A stretch of DNA of 64,000 bases from Achromobacter aloeverae (GTDB taxonomy: Bacteria > Pseudomonadota > Gammaproteobacteria > Burkholderiales > Burkholderiaceae_B), in assembly GCF_004121055.1 (NCBI RefSeq), contig NZ_PYAL01000008.1:248001-312000 (forward strand), written 5' to 3'. Positions 35,880 to 44,136 of this stretch are shown piece by piece. The notes beneath the pieces were generated by a model. It saw only the letters and a program-made list of their open reading frames with translations. It was not told where the DNA came from and did no database searches. Position numbers and translations under genes: made by a program. Each line of letters opens with the position of its first letter. The first letter of the stretch is position 1.

Positions 35880-36957
35880 ACTTTCGGTGGAAGACCTGCA
35901 CCTGGACTACGGCGACGTGCCGGTGCTCAAGGGCGTATCGATGGACCTGCGCCAGGGCGAGGTGGTCTCGCTGCTGGGACCGTCGGGCAGCGGCAAGACC
36001 ACGCTGCTGCGCGCGGTGGCCGGCCTGGAGGCGGCCAAGCGCGGCAGGATCACCATAGGCGAACGCGTGGTATTCGACGGCGCGAAGGGCGAAGTGCCGG
36101 CCGAGGACCGCAACCTGGGCCTGGTGTTCCAGTCCTATGCGCTGTGGCCCCACAAGACCGTCTACGACAACGTGGCCTACCCCCTGCAACTGCGCCGCAC
36201 GCCGGCCGCGGAAACGCGCCAGCGCGTGCAGGAAGTGCTGGACCAGCTGGGGTTGGGGCATCTGGCGGCCCGCCACCCGCACCAATTGTCGGGCGGCCAG
36301 CAGCAGCGCGTGGCGATCGGCCGCGCGCTGGTCTACAACCCGCCGGTCATCCTGCTGGATGAACCGCTGTCCAACCTGGACGCCAAGCTGCGCGAGGAAG
36401 CGCGCGCGTTCCTGCGCGAGCTGATCGTGCGCCTGGGCCTGTCCGCGCTGATGGTGACGCACGACCAGAGCGAGGCGCTGGCGATTTCCGACCGCATCCT
36501 GCTGCTGAACAACGGCCGTATCGAGCAGCAGGGCACGCCTCAGCAGATGTACGGCGCGCCGCGGACGCTGTTCTGCGCCGAGTTCATGGGCAGCAACAAC
36601 CGCATGAACGGCCGCGTCGCCGAAGTCCGCGACGGCCAGGCGCGTATCGAAGGACAGGGCTGGAAACTATGGGGCAAGGCCGCGGAGGGGTTGAGCGTCG
36701 GCCAGGACGCGACCGCCGTCATCCGGGTGGAACAGGTGCGCCTGGCCGATGACCCGGAAGGCAATCATCTGGACATGCAGCTGATGACCGGGATGTACCT
36801 GGGCGACCGCTGGGAGTATCTTTTCCGGACCCCTGGCGACGAGTCGGTGAACGCCATGGCCCTGCGCGCCTACGGCCACGAAAGCCGCTCGTCCGGGACC
36901 TGCCGCCTGGCGCTGCCGGCATCGCAAGTCTGGGTATTCCCGCAAGCATCGAAATAG
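35872..36957 (+). CDS. ABC transporter ATP-binding protein, FbpC/AfuC/PotA type
   Basis: 361-residue ATPase for the transporter. Walker A GPSGSGKT (36-43), Q-loop VFQSYALWPH, signature LSGGQQQR, Walker B LLDEPLSNLDAK and H-loop THDQSEA are all canonical. The C-terminal ~120 residues (from SNNRMNGRV) form a TOBE/MOP-like regulatory domain. Overlaps the permease gene by 8 nt. The last gene of the operon; a TonB-family gene starts 66 nt later and is probably separate. Confidence 0.93.
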   Translation: MIELSVEDLHLDYGDVPVLKGVSMDLRQGEVVSLLGPSGSGKTTLLRAVAGLEAAKRGRITIGERVVFDGAKGEVPAEDRNLGLVFQSYALWPHKTVYDNVAYPLQLRRTPAAETRQRVQEVLDQLGLGHLAARHPHQLSGGQQQRVAIGRALVYNPPVILLDEPLSNLDAKLREEARAFLRELIVRLGLSALMVTHDQSEALAISDRILLLNNGRIEQQGTPQQMYGAPRTLFCAEFMGSNNRMNGRVAEVRDGQARIEGQGWKLWGKAAEGLSVGQDATAVIRVEQVRLADDPEGNHLDMQLMTGMYLGDRWEYLFRTPGDESVNAMALRAYGHESRSSGTCRLALPASQVWVFPQASK

Positions 36958-37011
36958 GCGGGGAGGACGCCGGCCCGGCGGGCAGCGGTCCGTAAATCCG
37001 CAAAACGGGCC

Positions 37012-37017
37012 TAAAAT
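37012..37017 (+). promoter_or_regulatory. -10-like box just before the TonB-family start codon
   Basis: TAAAAT at 37012-37017 is followed 7 nt later by the GTG start codon at 37024. If it is the promoter the mRNA would be leaderless. No clear -35 element was found. Confidence 0.3.
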
Positions 37018-37023
37018 GCCCGC

Positions 37024-37920
37024 GTGCAACAGACTCTGCCCTCCTCCTCCCTGACCCGATCCGCGCGCTGGCTGAGCGCGCGGGCGCAGCATTACCTGTG
37101 GATCGGATTGGCGATCTCGCTTTTCATCCACGCGCTCGCGCTGGCGTTGCGGTTCGCGCCGCCGCGCCCCTCGCATCCGCCCGCCGAGTCGCTGGAAGTC
37201 ATCCTGGTCAATACGCGCACGGAGAACGCGCCGGCGCATGCCGACGCGCGCGCCCAGGCCAATGTCGAGGGGGGCGGCGATGCGGACAAGGGCATGGCGC
37301 AATCGCCGCTGCCGCAATCGGGCGACGCGCCCAACGCCATCGTGCTGGAAGCCATGCGCAAGCGGCAGACGGAACTGGAAGCCGAACAGCAGCAATTGCT
37401 GACCCAATTGATGGCGCGGACGCAGGCCGGCCCTGCCCACCAGCAGGGCGAACCCACGCGGCAGCCGGCCGCGCCGGGCCGCGATGACCTCGACCAGGAC
37501 AGCGTGCTGCAGAACGCCCAGGTGGCGGCGCTGTCCCAGCGCGTGCAGGCCTACAACAAAAAACCGCGCCGCGCCTTCGTGGCGCCCGCGGCGGAAGCCT
37601 CGCGTTTCGCGCCCTACCTGGACGCCTGGCGCAACCGGGTCGAAACCATAGGCACCCAGTACTATCCCGATGAAGCGCGCGGCAAGATCTATGGCTCGCT
37701 GCGCATGACAGTCTATGTGCGCGCGGACGGCAGCGTGGCGGATGTCGAGATCGACAATCCCTCGCCGCAGGCGGTGCTCAACCAGGCGGCACGCCGCATC
37801 GTGCAATTGTCCGCGCCGTTCCCGCCGTTCCCGCCCGAGATCGCCCGTGACACCGATGTCCTGGCCATCACGCGCACCTGGAACTTCGTCAACGACACCT
37901 TGGAAACCCACGCGCCATGA
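37024..37920 (+). CDS. TonB-family energy transducer protein
   Basis: 298 residues with one N-terminal membrane anchor (~24-43, YLWIGLAISLFIHALALALRF), including the SxxxH-like His of TonB TM helices (SLFIHAL), a periplasmic linker with a Glu/Gln-rich coiled region (AMRKRQTELEAEQQQLLTQLM) and a C-terminal TonB domain (~205-290, YGSLRMTVYVRADGSVADVEI). The proline-rich spacer of classical TonB is weak here. Start codon is GTG at 37024. Its stop overlaps aroE by 4 nt, placing it in an aroE-mtgA operon rather than with exbBD, so its partners are unclear and a role in cell-wall or envelope function is possible. Confidence 0.85.
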   Translation: MQQTLPSSSLTRSARWLSARAQHYLWIGLAISLFIHALALALRFAPPRPSHPPAESLEVILVNTRTENAPAHADARAQANVEGGGDADKGMAQSPLPQSGDAPNAIVLEAMRKRQTELEAEQQQLLTQLMARTQAGPAHQQGEPTRQPAAPGRDDLDQDSVLQNAQVAALSQRVQAYNKKPRRAFVAPAAEASRFAPYLDAWRNRVETIGTQYYPDEARGKIYGSLRMTVYVRADGSVADVEIDNPSPQAVLNQAARRIVQLSAPFPPFPPEIARDTDVLAITRTWNFVNDTLETHAP

Positions 37921-38786
37921 TCGCCCCGTCCTCCCAACCCGGCCGCTACGCCGTCATCGGCAATCCGGTGGCGCACAGCCGCTCGCCGCAGATCCATGCC
38001 CTGTTCGCGCGACAGACCGGCATCGACCTGGAGTACGGTCTGCTACCGGCGCCGCTGGACGGGTTCACCGCCGCCGTGCGGGATTTCTTTGCCCAGGGCG
38101 GACGCGGCCTGAATGTGACCGTGCCCTTCAAGCAGGAAGCCTGGCAGCTGGCCGCGGCCAACCTGAGCGACCGCGCCCGCCTGGCCGGCGCGGTCAACAC
38201 GCTGTGGCAACGCGATGGCACGCTCCATGGGTGCAATACCGATGGCGTCGGCCTGGTACAGGACCTGCGCCGCCTCGGCGCGGACCTGCAGGGTGCCCGC
38301 CTGCTGCTGCTGGGGGCCGGCGGCGCCGCGCGCGGCGTGCTGCAACCCCTGGCGCTGGCCGGCTGCGCCCGCCTGCACATCGTCAACCGCACCGCCGACC
38401 GTGCGCGCGAGCTAGCCAGCGACTGGCTGCGTGCCAGCGGGTCGACCAGCCCGGCCGTCAGCGCGGGCGGCCTGGACGAAGCGGCGTTGGGCGGCCCCTG
38501 GGACGTCGTCATCAATGCCACTTCCAGCAGCCTGTCCGACGCGCCGCCCGACCTGCCCGCCGGCCTGTATGCGCCCGGCGCGCTGGCCTACGACATGATG
38601 TACGGCGCCCAGCCGACTGCCTATATGCGGCAGGCTGCCGCCGACGGCGCCGCGCAGTGCGCCGACGGCCTGGGCATGCTGGTGGGCCAGGCCGCCGAAA
38701 GCTTCTACATCTGGCACAACGTGCGCCCCGATCCGGAGCCGGTACTGCAAACCCTGCGCGCGGCCCTCGCCGCCCCGGCTCGCTGA
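37917..38786 (+). CDS. aroE: Shikimate dehydrogenase (NADP+)
   Basis: 289-residue enzyme reducing 3-dehydroshikimate to shikimate. Substrate-site residues appear in NPVAHSRSP (16-24) and catalytic Lys72 in TVPFKQEA; the cofactor loop is GAGGAARG and the basic NRTADRA that follows favours NADPH. INATSSSL and GLGMLVGQAAESF complete the family pattern. ATGA overlap with the TonB-family gene; mtgA begins 6 nt after its stop. Confidence 0.96.
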   Translation: MIAPSSQPGRYAVIGNPVAHSRSPQIHALFARQTGIDLEYGLLPAPLDGFTAAVRDFFAQGGRGLNVTVPFKQEAWQLAAANLSDRARLAGAVNTLWQRDGTLHGCNTDGVGLVQDLRRLGADLQGARLLLLGAGGAARGVLQPLALAGCARLHIVNRTADRARELASDWLRASGSTSPAVSAGGLDEAALGGPWDVVINATSSSLSDAPPDLPAGLYAPGALAYDMMYGAQPTAYMRQAAADGAAQCADGLGMLVGQAAESFYIWHNVRPDPEPVLQTLRAALAAPAR

Positions 38787-38792
38787 ACACGC

Positions 38793-39527
38793 ATGGCGAC
38801 GCGCCGCCCCGCAACCGGCCACTGGACCATCAAGCGCATCATCCTGGCGTCGCTAATGGCCCTGCTGTGCCTCGCGATCCTGTACGAGCTGTGGCTGTTT
38901 TGCATGGTGGTCTGGTATGCCCACCATAACCCGGGCAGCAGTGCGGTCATGCGCGAACAGCTGGCCGAACTGCGCAAGGACGACCCGCGCGCCACGCTGA
39001 AATTCACCTGGGCCGACTATGACCGGATCAGCGCCAACCTCAAGCGCGCCGTGGTGGGGTCCGAGGATGCCAATTTCCTCGAACACGACGGCGTCGAATG
39101 GGAAGCCATGCGCAAGGCCTGGGAATACAACCAGAAGCAGGCGGAACTGGGACGCGCCAAGATGCGCGGCGGGTCGACCATTACCCAGCAGCTGGCCAAG
39201 AACCTGTTCCTGTCGGGGTCGCGCACCTATCTGCGCAAGGGCCAGGAGCTGATCCTCACGTTCATGATCGAACGGGTCATGACCAAGCAGCGCATCCTGG
39301 AACTCTATTTGAATATCGCCGAATGGGGCGTGGGCGTCTTCGGCGCCGAGGCGGCTTCCCAGCATTATTTCAACACCAGCGCGGCGCGGCTGGGCACGGC
39401 CCAGGCAGCGCGCCTGGCCGCCATGCTGCCCAACCCCCGCTATTACGACAAGCATCGCGGCACGGCCTACCTGAACTCCCGCACGGGCATCCTGCAACGC
39501 CGCATGCCCCAGGTCGAAATACCGTAA
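38793..39527 (+). CDS. mtgA: Monofunctional biosynthetic peptidoglycan transglycosylase
   Basis: 244-residue inner-membrane glycosyltransferase polymerising lipid II into glycan strands. One N-terminal helix (~14-42) anchors a GT51 domain with EDANFLEHDGVEW (catalytic Glu), RGGSTITQQLAKNLFLS, and ERVMTKQRILELYLNIAEWG. Lies 6 nt after aroE, an arrangement common in betaproteobacteria. Followed by an extended hairpin without a U-run (39556-39589). Confidence 0.95.
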   Translation: MATRRPATGHWTIKRIILASLMALLCLAILYELWLFCMVVWYAHHNPGSSAVMREQLAELRKDDPRATLKFTWADYDRISANLKRAVVGSEDANFLEHDGVEWEAMRKAWEYNQKQAELGRAKMRGGSTITQQLAKNLFLSGSRTYLRKGQELILTFMIERVMTKQRILELYLNIAEWGVGVFGAEAASQHYFNTSAARLGTAQAARLAAMLPNPRYYDKHRGTAYLNSRTGILQRRMPQVEIP

Positions 39528-39555
39528 CAGGCGATGGGCGCGACCGTGCATACAG

Positions 39556-39589
39556 CGCCTGGGCGTTTTGCATAAACGCCGTCCAGGCG
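39556..39589. terminator. Hairpin after mtgA
   Basis: CGCCTGG (39556-39562) with CCAGGCG (39583-39589) and an inner GCGTTT/AAACGC stem (39563-39568 with 39574-39579). No U-run, so it may be a weak or Rho-assisted terminator between mtgA and lptG. Confidence 0.45.
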
Positions 39590-39719
39590 GATATCACTGT
39601 CCCGGTCCATGCCGGCCGGCCCATAAGCCCTGCATATTTGTTAAGCTTCCCGCTTTGGCGGCTCGTCTGCGTGTGCGGCGACCGTCCGGCTGAGATTATT
39701 CCCGCGATACCCGTTTCCG

Positions 39720-40898
39720 ATGCGCACCGCCCGCCGTTACCTGGCTCGTGAAATCTACCGCTCCTGCACCGTCGTGCTGCTGGCGCTGATCGGTTTGTTC
39801 ACATTCTTCGCGCTCGTGGACGACCTGGACAACCTGGGTGGCAAGTTCACCATCTGGGCCCTCTTCTACATCCAGGCGCTGGCCTTGCCCACACGGCTCT
39901 ATGACCTGCTGCCGATAGGCTTGCTGATAGGCGCCATCCTGGCGCTCGCAAGCCTGGCCCAGCGCAACGAGCTGGTCATCCTGCGGGTCTCGGGCGTCAG
40001 CGGCATGCGCCTGCTGGGCATGTTGTGGATCGTCACCATCCCCCTGGTCATCGGCGCCACCATGCTGTCGGAATGGGTAACGCCGGCCGCCGAAATCAGG
40101 GGCGGCGAGGCCAACCTCGTCTATCGCGGCAAGGCCGGCAACGGCCGGCTGGAAAGCGGCTATTGGTTCAAGGAGCCGACCCCGGACGGCGGCAGCCGGA
40201 CCATCAATATCCAATCGCTGGGCGGCAGTGGCGAAGTCACGGACATCACCCTGTACGAGTTCCGCAAGGACCAGGAACTGATCGCCCTGTCCAAGGCCGA
40301 ACGCGGCGTGTTCTCCAACGGCACCCTGGTCATGGAAAACGTGACCGAGAACCGCATCTCGGCGGATGCCGTGGACGCGCTGGACAAGGCCGAGCCGCCC
40401 AAGGAGCCGATACAGCAGGTCATCAAGCTGCCGCGCCGCGTCCTGTCCACCACCTTGACGGCGGAGCGCCTGCTGGCGCGCGTGCTGACGCCGGAACGGA
40501 TGTCGGTGGCCACCTTGCTCGATTACATCGATTACCTGCGCCACAACAACCTGCAATACGACCGCCAGGTCGTCGCGCTCTGGCGCAAGGCCGTCTACCC
40601 CTTCACCCTGCTGGTGATGATGACCATCGCTGCTCCCGTGGCGTTCATGCAAACGCGGCGTGGCGGCGTCGGCGCCAAGGTCTTCATCGGCATCCTGGTG
40701 GGCGTGGCCTTCTTCATGGTCAACCAGCTGGCCCTGAACGTCGGCATGCTCAGCCATTGGCCGCCCTGGCTCACCGCGCTGGGCCCCAATGCGGCGGCCC
40801 TGCTGCTCGCCTTCGGCGCCCTGACGATGATGGAATACCGGCATGCGATCTCGCGCAATTTCGCGCAGCGAGCGCCCTGGAGCAAGTCGCCGGTATGA
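39720..40898 (+). CDS. lptG: LPS export ABC transporter permease LptG
   Basis: 392-residue permease of the LptB2FG complex that extracts lipopolysaccharide from the inner membrane and passes it to LptC/LptA. Three transmembrane helices at each end (first ~12-115, last ~295-375) flank a periplasmic jellyroll (~120-270). The LptG rather than LptF assignment rests on [21 protein letters not shown] and the [29 protein letters not shown] region. LptF, its usual neighbour, is absent: mtgA lies upstream and apaH overlaps the stop (ATGA). Confidence 0.9.
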   Translation: MRTARRYLAREIYRSCTVVLLALIGLFTFFALVDDLDNLGGKFTIWALFYIQALALPTRLYDLLPIGLLIGAILALASLAQRNELVILRVSGVSGMRLLGMLWIVTIPLVIGATMLSEWVTPAAEIRGGEANLVYRGKAGNGRLESGYWFKEPTPDGGSRTINIQSLGGSGEVTDITLYEFRKDQELIALSKAERGVFSNGTLVMENVTENRISADAVDALDKAEPPKEPIQQVIKLPRRVLSTTLTAERLLARVLTPERMSVATLLDYIDYLRHNNLQYDRQVVALWRKAVYPFTLLVMMTIAAPVAFMQTRRGGVGAKVFIGILVGVAFFMVNQLALNVGMLSHWPPWLTALGPNAAALLLAFGALTMMEYRHAISRNFAQRAPWSKSPV

Positions 40899-41734
40899 AG
40901 GGCCATGACATCTGGATGATCGGCGACTTGCAGGGATGCTGCGAGCCGCTGGGCAACCTGCTGTCGCAGGCGGAGCTCAGGGAAGATCCGCAAGCGCAGT
41001 ACTGGTTCGCCGGCGACCTCATCAACCGCGGTCCGAAGTCGCTGGCGACGCTGCGGCGCGTGATGGCGCTGGAAGAGCGCGCCGTGGCGGTGCTGGGCAA
41101 CCACGACCTGCACCTGCTCGCGGCGGCGGCCGGCGTGCGCAAGCCGGGCAAATCGGACACCATCGACGAAATCCTGTCGGCCCCGGACGCCAAGCAGCTG
41201 ATCGACTGGGTGCGCCATCGTCCGTTGGCGCACTTCGCCTACGACCACCTGATGGTGCACGCCGGCACGCTGGCGAAATGGGATGTGGCCAAGACCCTGT
41301 CCCTGGCCAGCGAAGTGCAGGACGCCCTGCGCGGCCCCAACTGGCAACGCGCGCTGCAGAAGATGTACGGGAATCAGCCGGTGCGCTGGGACGACCAGTA
41401 TCGCGGCGGCAAGCGCATGCGGGTGATCATCAACGCCTTGACGCGCATGCGCCTGTGCACGATGTCGGGCCATATGGAATTCGCCACCAAGGTGGCGCCC
41501 GGCGCGTGGCCGCCTGGCCTGATACCCTGGTTCGACGTGCCCAAGCGCGCCACCAGCGACATCACCGTGGTATTCGGCCACTGGTCCACGCTGGGCCTGC
41601 TGCTGCGCAAGGACGTCATCTGCCTGGATACGGGCTGCGTATGGGGCGGCAAGCTGACGGCGCTGCGCATGCGCGATCGCAAGCTGGTGCAGGTGGCTTG
41701 CGGCAAGGGCCTGGATCCGTTGGCCGACGGTTGA
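40895..41734 (+). CDS. apaH: Bis(5'-nucleosyl)-tetraphosphatase, symmetrical
   Basis: 279-residue metallophosphoesterase hydrolysing Ap4A to two ADP. Metal-binding motifs: GDLQGC (10-15), [14 protein letters not shown] and a HAG triad further on. The first motif has Gln where many phosphoesterases have His (GDxHG); this GDLQGC form is also known in Pseudomonas ApaH, so activity is expected. C-terminal FGHWSTLG and [15 protein letters not shown] are diagnostic. Start ATG 40895 overlaps the lptG stop by 4 nt. Confidence 0.95.
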   Translation: MKGHDIWMIGDLQGCCEPLGNLLSQAELREDPQAQYWFAGDLINRGPKSLATLRRVMALEERAVAVLGNHDLHLLAAAAGVRKPGKSDTIDEILSAPDAKQLIDWVRHRPLAHFAYDHLMVHAGTLAKWDVAKTLSLASEVQDALRGPNWQRALQKMYGNQPVRWDDQYRGGKRMRVIINALTRMRLCTMSGHMEFATKVAPGAWPPGLIPWFDVPKRATSDITVVFGHWSTLGLLLRKDVICLDTGCVWGGKLTALRMRDRKLVQVACGKGLDPLADG

Positions 41735-41759
41735 CCCGCCCCGCGGGTCCGCCCCGGCG

Positions 41760-42509
41760 TCAGAGCAGGTGCGAACGTATGCCCTCGCGGGCGCGGCGCG
41801 ACAGCTCCAGGCGCGACACGGGCGTCCCGTCGGGATTCTCCTGCGCCAACGGCGGCAGATAGACCACTTCCACCGCCAGCCCCCTTGTGCCCAGCACGCG
41901 CCAGAGATTGGCGACCAGCGATTCCTCGCCGACGAAGGCGGCAAAATGATCCCGCTGGCCATTGCGCAGAAAGCGCAGGGCCAGGGGCTGTATCGTCACG
42001 TTGGCCTGGCGCGCCGGCTCGAACAGGCTGGCGTGGAAAGGCAGCAGGTCGTATCCCTCGGTGGTGGTGCCCTCCGGGAACAGGCCCACGGCCTCCTTGC
42101 GCGCAAAGCGCCGCTGCATCGCCGCGCCCACCGTCTGCACCGCGTGCCGCTGGCCGCGTTGGATGAACAAGGTGCCGGCGCCGGCCACCAGCCAGCCCAC
42201 CACCGGCCAGCGCCGGATTTCGGCCTTGGCCACGAAGGCGGTGGGCCGCACGGCATTGATCACGAAGATGTCGATCCATGACACATGGTTGGCCACCAAC
42301 AGCACCGCCTCGTGCAAGCGCGGCGTGCCGCGCACCATCAGGCGGATGCCACAGGTGCGCATGAGGCAACGCGACCAGGTCCGATTGAGCAAAGCCCGGC
42401 CTGCCACGCCGATGAAGGGATAAACCGTGCCGACCAACACCAGCCCCACCAGGACCAGCAGGATCACCACCACGCAGCGGGGAATGAATCGCAACAACCG
42501 CATCGTCAT
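41760..42509 (-). CDS. PlsC-like 1-acyl-glycerol-3-phosphate / lyso-ornithine lipid acyltransferase
   Basis: 249-residue membrane-bound acyltransferase. An N-terminal hydrophobic helix (~10-32) anchors it to the inner membrane. The HX4D catalytic motif is NHVSWID, and the acceptor motif FPEGTTTEG is present. Phosphatidic acid synthesis is the default role; a lyso-ornithine lipid O-acyltransferase is a real alternative for this single-helix type. MTMRLLRF (ATG 42509) is taken as start; the frame extends upstream to 42665 without family similarity. Convergent with apaH. Confidence 0.85.
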   Translation of the reverse strand: MTMRLLRFIPRCVVVILLVLVGLVLVGTVYPFIGVAGRALLNRTWSRCLMRTCGIRLMVRGTPRLHEAVLLVANHVSWIDIFVINAVRPTAFVAKAEIRRWPVVGWLVAGAGTLFIQRGQRHAVQTVGAAMQRRFARKEAVGLFPEGTTTEGYDLLPFHASLFEPARQANVTIQPLALRFLRNGQRDHFAAFVGEESLVANLWRVLGTRGLAVEVVYLPPLAQENPDGTPVSRLELSRRAREGIRSHLL

Positions 42510-42708
42510 GGCTGGGCGTCCCGGCGCGCAGCCTGCCGGCGCAAGGCGCTCGGCGCAAGTCGGTCGGGAGGGGTATACAGGCAGCCGGGGTCCAGGACGG
42601 TCATGGGGTGAATAAAGAAATATGGGGCGGCCGAGCCGGCGGCTCGCCGGGCGCAACCATAACACGACGCGGCGTCATCAAGACGGCGCGGGCCGTGGCC
42701 GGCCCCCC

Positions 42709-43107
42709 TTACCCTGGCAGGGCGTCCAGATAGCGTTGCAGAATCACCGCGGCTGCCATGGCATCGTCGTCGGCATGAGTGCCCAGGAGGGCCTGGGCCT
42801 GCATGCTGGATCCCCGCTCGTCGACCAGTTCCACCGCCACGCCGTAACGGCCGTTGAGCTGGTTGGCGAAACGGCGGCAACGCGCGGTCGCCTCCTGCTC
42901 GCCCCCGTCCGCCGTCAAGGCCAGGCCCACCACCACGCGCTGCGGCTGCCATTCCCGCAGCAGGGCCTCGATACGGGCAAAACGCGGCGCGCGCGCCTCG
43001 CCATAGATGATTTCCAGGGGGCGCGCCTGCCGCGTCAGGGTATTGCCGATGGCAATGCCGATCTTCTTGGTGCCGTAGTCGAACGCCAGCAGGGTTTCGT
43101 CAGGCAT
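42709..43107 (-). CDS. ruvX: RuvX/YqgF Holliday-junction-resolvase-fold pre-16S rRNA nuclease
   Basis: 132-residue RNase H-fold protein. The N-terminal Asp is in LAFDYGTKKIGIAIGN, the Glu in DERGSSM and the last acidic pair in HADDDAMAA. In E. coli YqgF processes the 5' end of 16S rRNA; a resolvase role has also been proposed. ATG 43107 overlaps the algH stop by 8 nt (ATGCCTGA); an in-frame ATG at 43116 is possible. Last gene of a rubredoxin-algH-ruvX run. Confidence 0.92.
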   Translation of the reverse strand: MPDETLLAFDYGTKKIGIAIGNTLTRQARPLEIIYGEARAPRFARIEALLREWQPQRVVVGLALTADGGEQEATARCRRFANQLNGRYGVAVELVDERGSSMQAQALLGTHADDDAMAAAVILQRYLDALPG

Positions 43108-43693
43108 GGCCGGCATCGCCCGCCAGCATGACGGGATCGATACCCAGCAGCTTGAGGGCCGCGGGGTAACGCTCTTCCGGCGGCACGTCGAAGATGATAT
43201 GGGGATCGGCCGACACGCTAAGCCAGGCGTTGCGCGCCATTTCGCTTTCCAGCTGGCCGGCGCCCCAGCCGGCATAGCCCAGCGTGACCAGCATCTGCTC
43301 GGGGCCGTTGCCGTCGGCCACGGCCTGGAGGACGTCGCGCGAGGTGGTCAGGGCCAGCCCTCCCAGCTTGATGCTGGAGTTGTAGTCGCCCGGCGGCATA
43401 TGCAGCACGAAGCCGCGGTCGGTCTGCACGGGACCGCCGAAGAACACCGGCGTCTCCTTGACAGGGCCGATTTCCAGCGTCAACTCGATACGCTCGAAGA
43501 GCGTGCCCAGGGTGAGATCGGTGGGACGGTTGATCACCAGGCCCAGCGCGCCCTTGGTCGTGTGCTCGCAGACATAGATGACGGAACCCGCCAGGCTGCC
43601 TTCGACCATGTTGGGCATGGCCATCAGGAATTGATTGGAGAAGTCGACCGACGGAGAATCGCCGGGAACATCGGAGTGGCTGTCGTCAGTCAT
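43100..43693 (-). CDS. algH: YqgE/AlgH family protein (UPF0301)
   Basis: 197-residue cytoplasmic protein of the YqgE/AlgH family. NQFLMAMPNMVEGSLAGSVIYVCEH and KGALGLVINRP are the diagnostic N-terminal motifs, with FGGPVQTDRGFVLH in the middle. Pseudomonas AlgH affects alginate production, but the molecular function is unknown. The acidic N-terminal extension (MTDDSHSDVPGDSP) is common in betaproteobacteria. Precedes ruvX with 8-nt overlap and follows the rubredoxin gene by 79 nt. Confidence 0.94.
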   Translation of the reverse strand: MTDDSHSDVPGDSPSVDFSNQFLMAMPNMVEGSLAGSVIYVCEHTTKGALGLVINRPTDLTLGTLFERIELTLEIGPVKETPVFFGGPVQTDRGFVLHMPPGDYNSSIKLGGLALTTSRDVLQAVADGNGPEQMLVTLGYAGWGAGQLESEMARNAWLSVSADPHIIFDVPPEERYPAALKLLGIDPVMLAGDAGHA

Positions 43694-43772
43694 GGCGTAT
43701 TCCTAAAAGGTGACGCACCGCGCCGGGACGCGCAGGGCTGCCGGAGCGAACCGGCGCAACGCGGATGCCCAA

Positions 43773-43937
43773 TCAGATTTCCATCAGTTCGAAATCTTCC
43801 TTGCGCGCGCCACATTCGGGACAGACCCAGTTGGGCGGGACGTCTTCCCAGCGCGTGCCGGGGGCGATACCCTCTTCAGGCAGGCCGGTAGCCTCGTCGT
43901 ACACCCATCCACAGATCAGACACATCCAGGTTCTCAT
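43773..43937 (-). CDS. Rubredoxin
   Basis: 54-residue iron protein encoded on the minus strand, easily missed for its size. Two CxxCG knuckles, Cys6/Cys9 and Cys39/Cys42, bind one Fe. The sequence MRTWMCLICGWVYDEATGLPEEG and WEDVPPNWVCPECGARKEDFE is typical of a type-1 rubredoxin. GAGAGA precedes the ATG at 43937. It is an electron carrier; the partner reductase and acceptor are not in the window. Divergent from the thiD-thiE pair and upstream of algH, an arrangement common in betaproteobacteria. Confidence 0.95.
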   Translation of the reverse strand: MRTWMCLICGWVYDEATGLPEEGIAPGTRWEDVPPNWVCPECGARKEDFELMEI

Positions 43938-44136
43938 AGTTCTCTCAGGCTTCCAAATCGTTTTCAGTCATGCGTGCCGGTCATACTTGCCCGTCCGAGT
44001 CCCCATTTTCGGATGGGCATCGGCAACGCGGCTGGCACGATCAATTAGAATGGGGTCGATCTTACCGAAACCCAATAGGCATTAGTCTGACTCAGCAGAA
44101 AAAATCCCAGGCCTGCCTTTTTGATTCGCTGTACAC

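Noticed and set aside
32864..36957. Calling the transporter a ferric-iron importer (FbpABC).
   Set aside because: The family name alone suggests iron, but the tyrosine pair expected for Fe3+ binding is not seen and no Fur-like site or iron gene is nearby.
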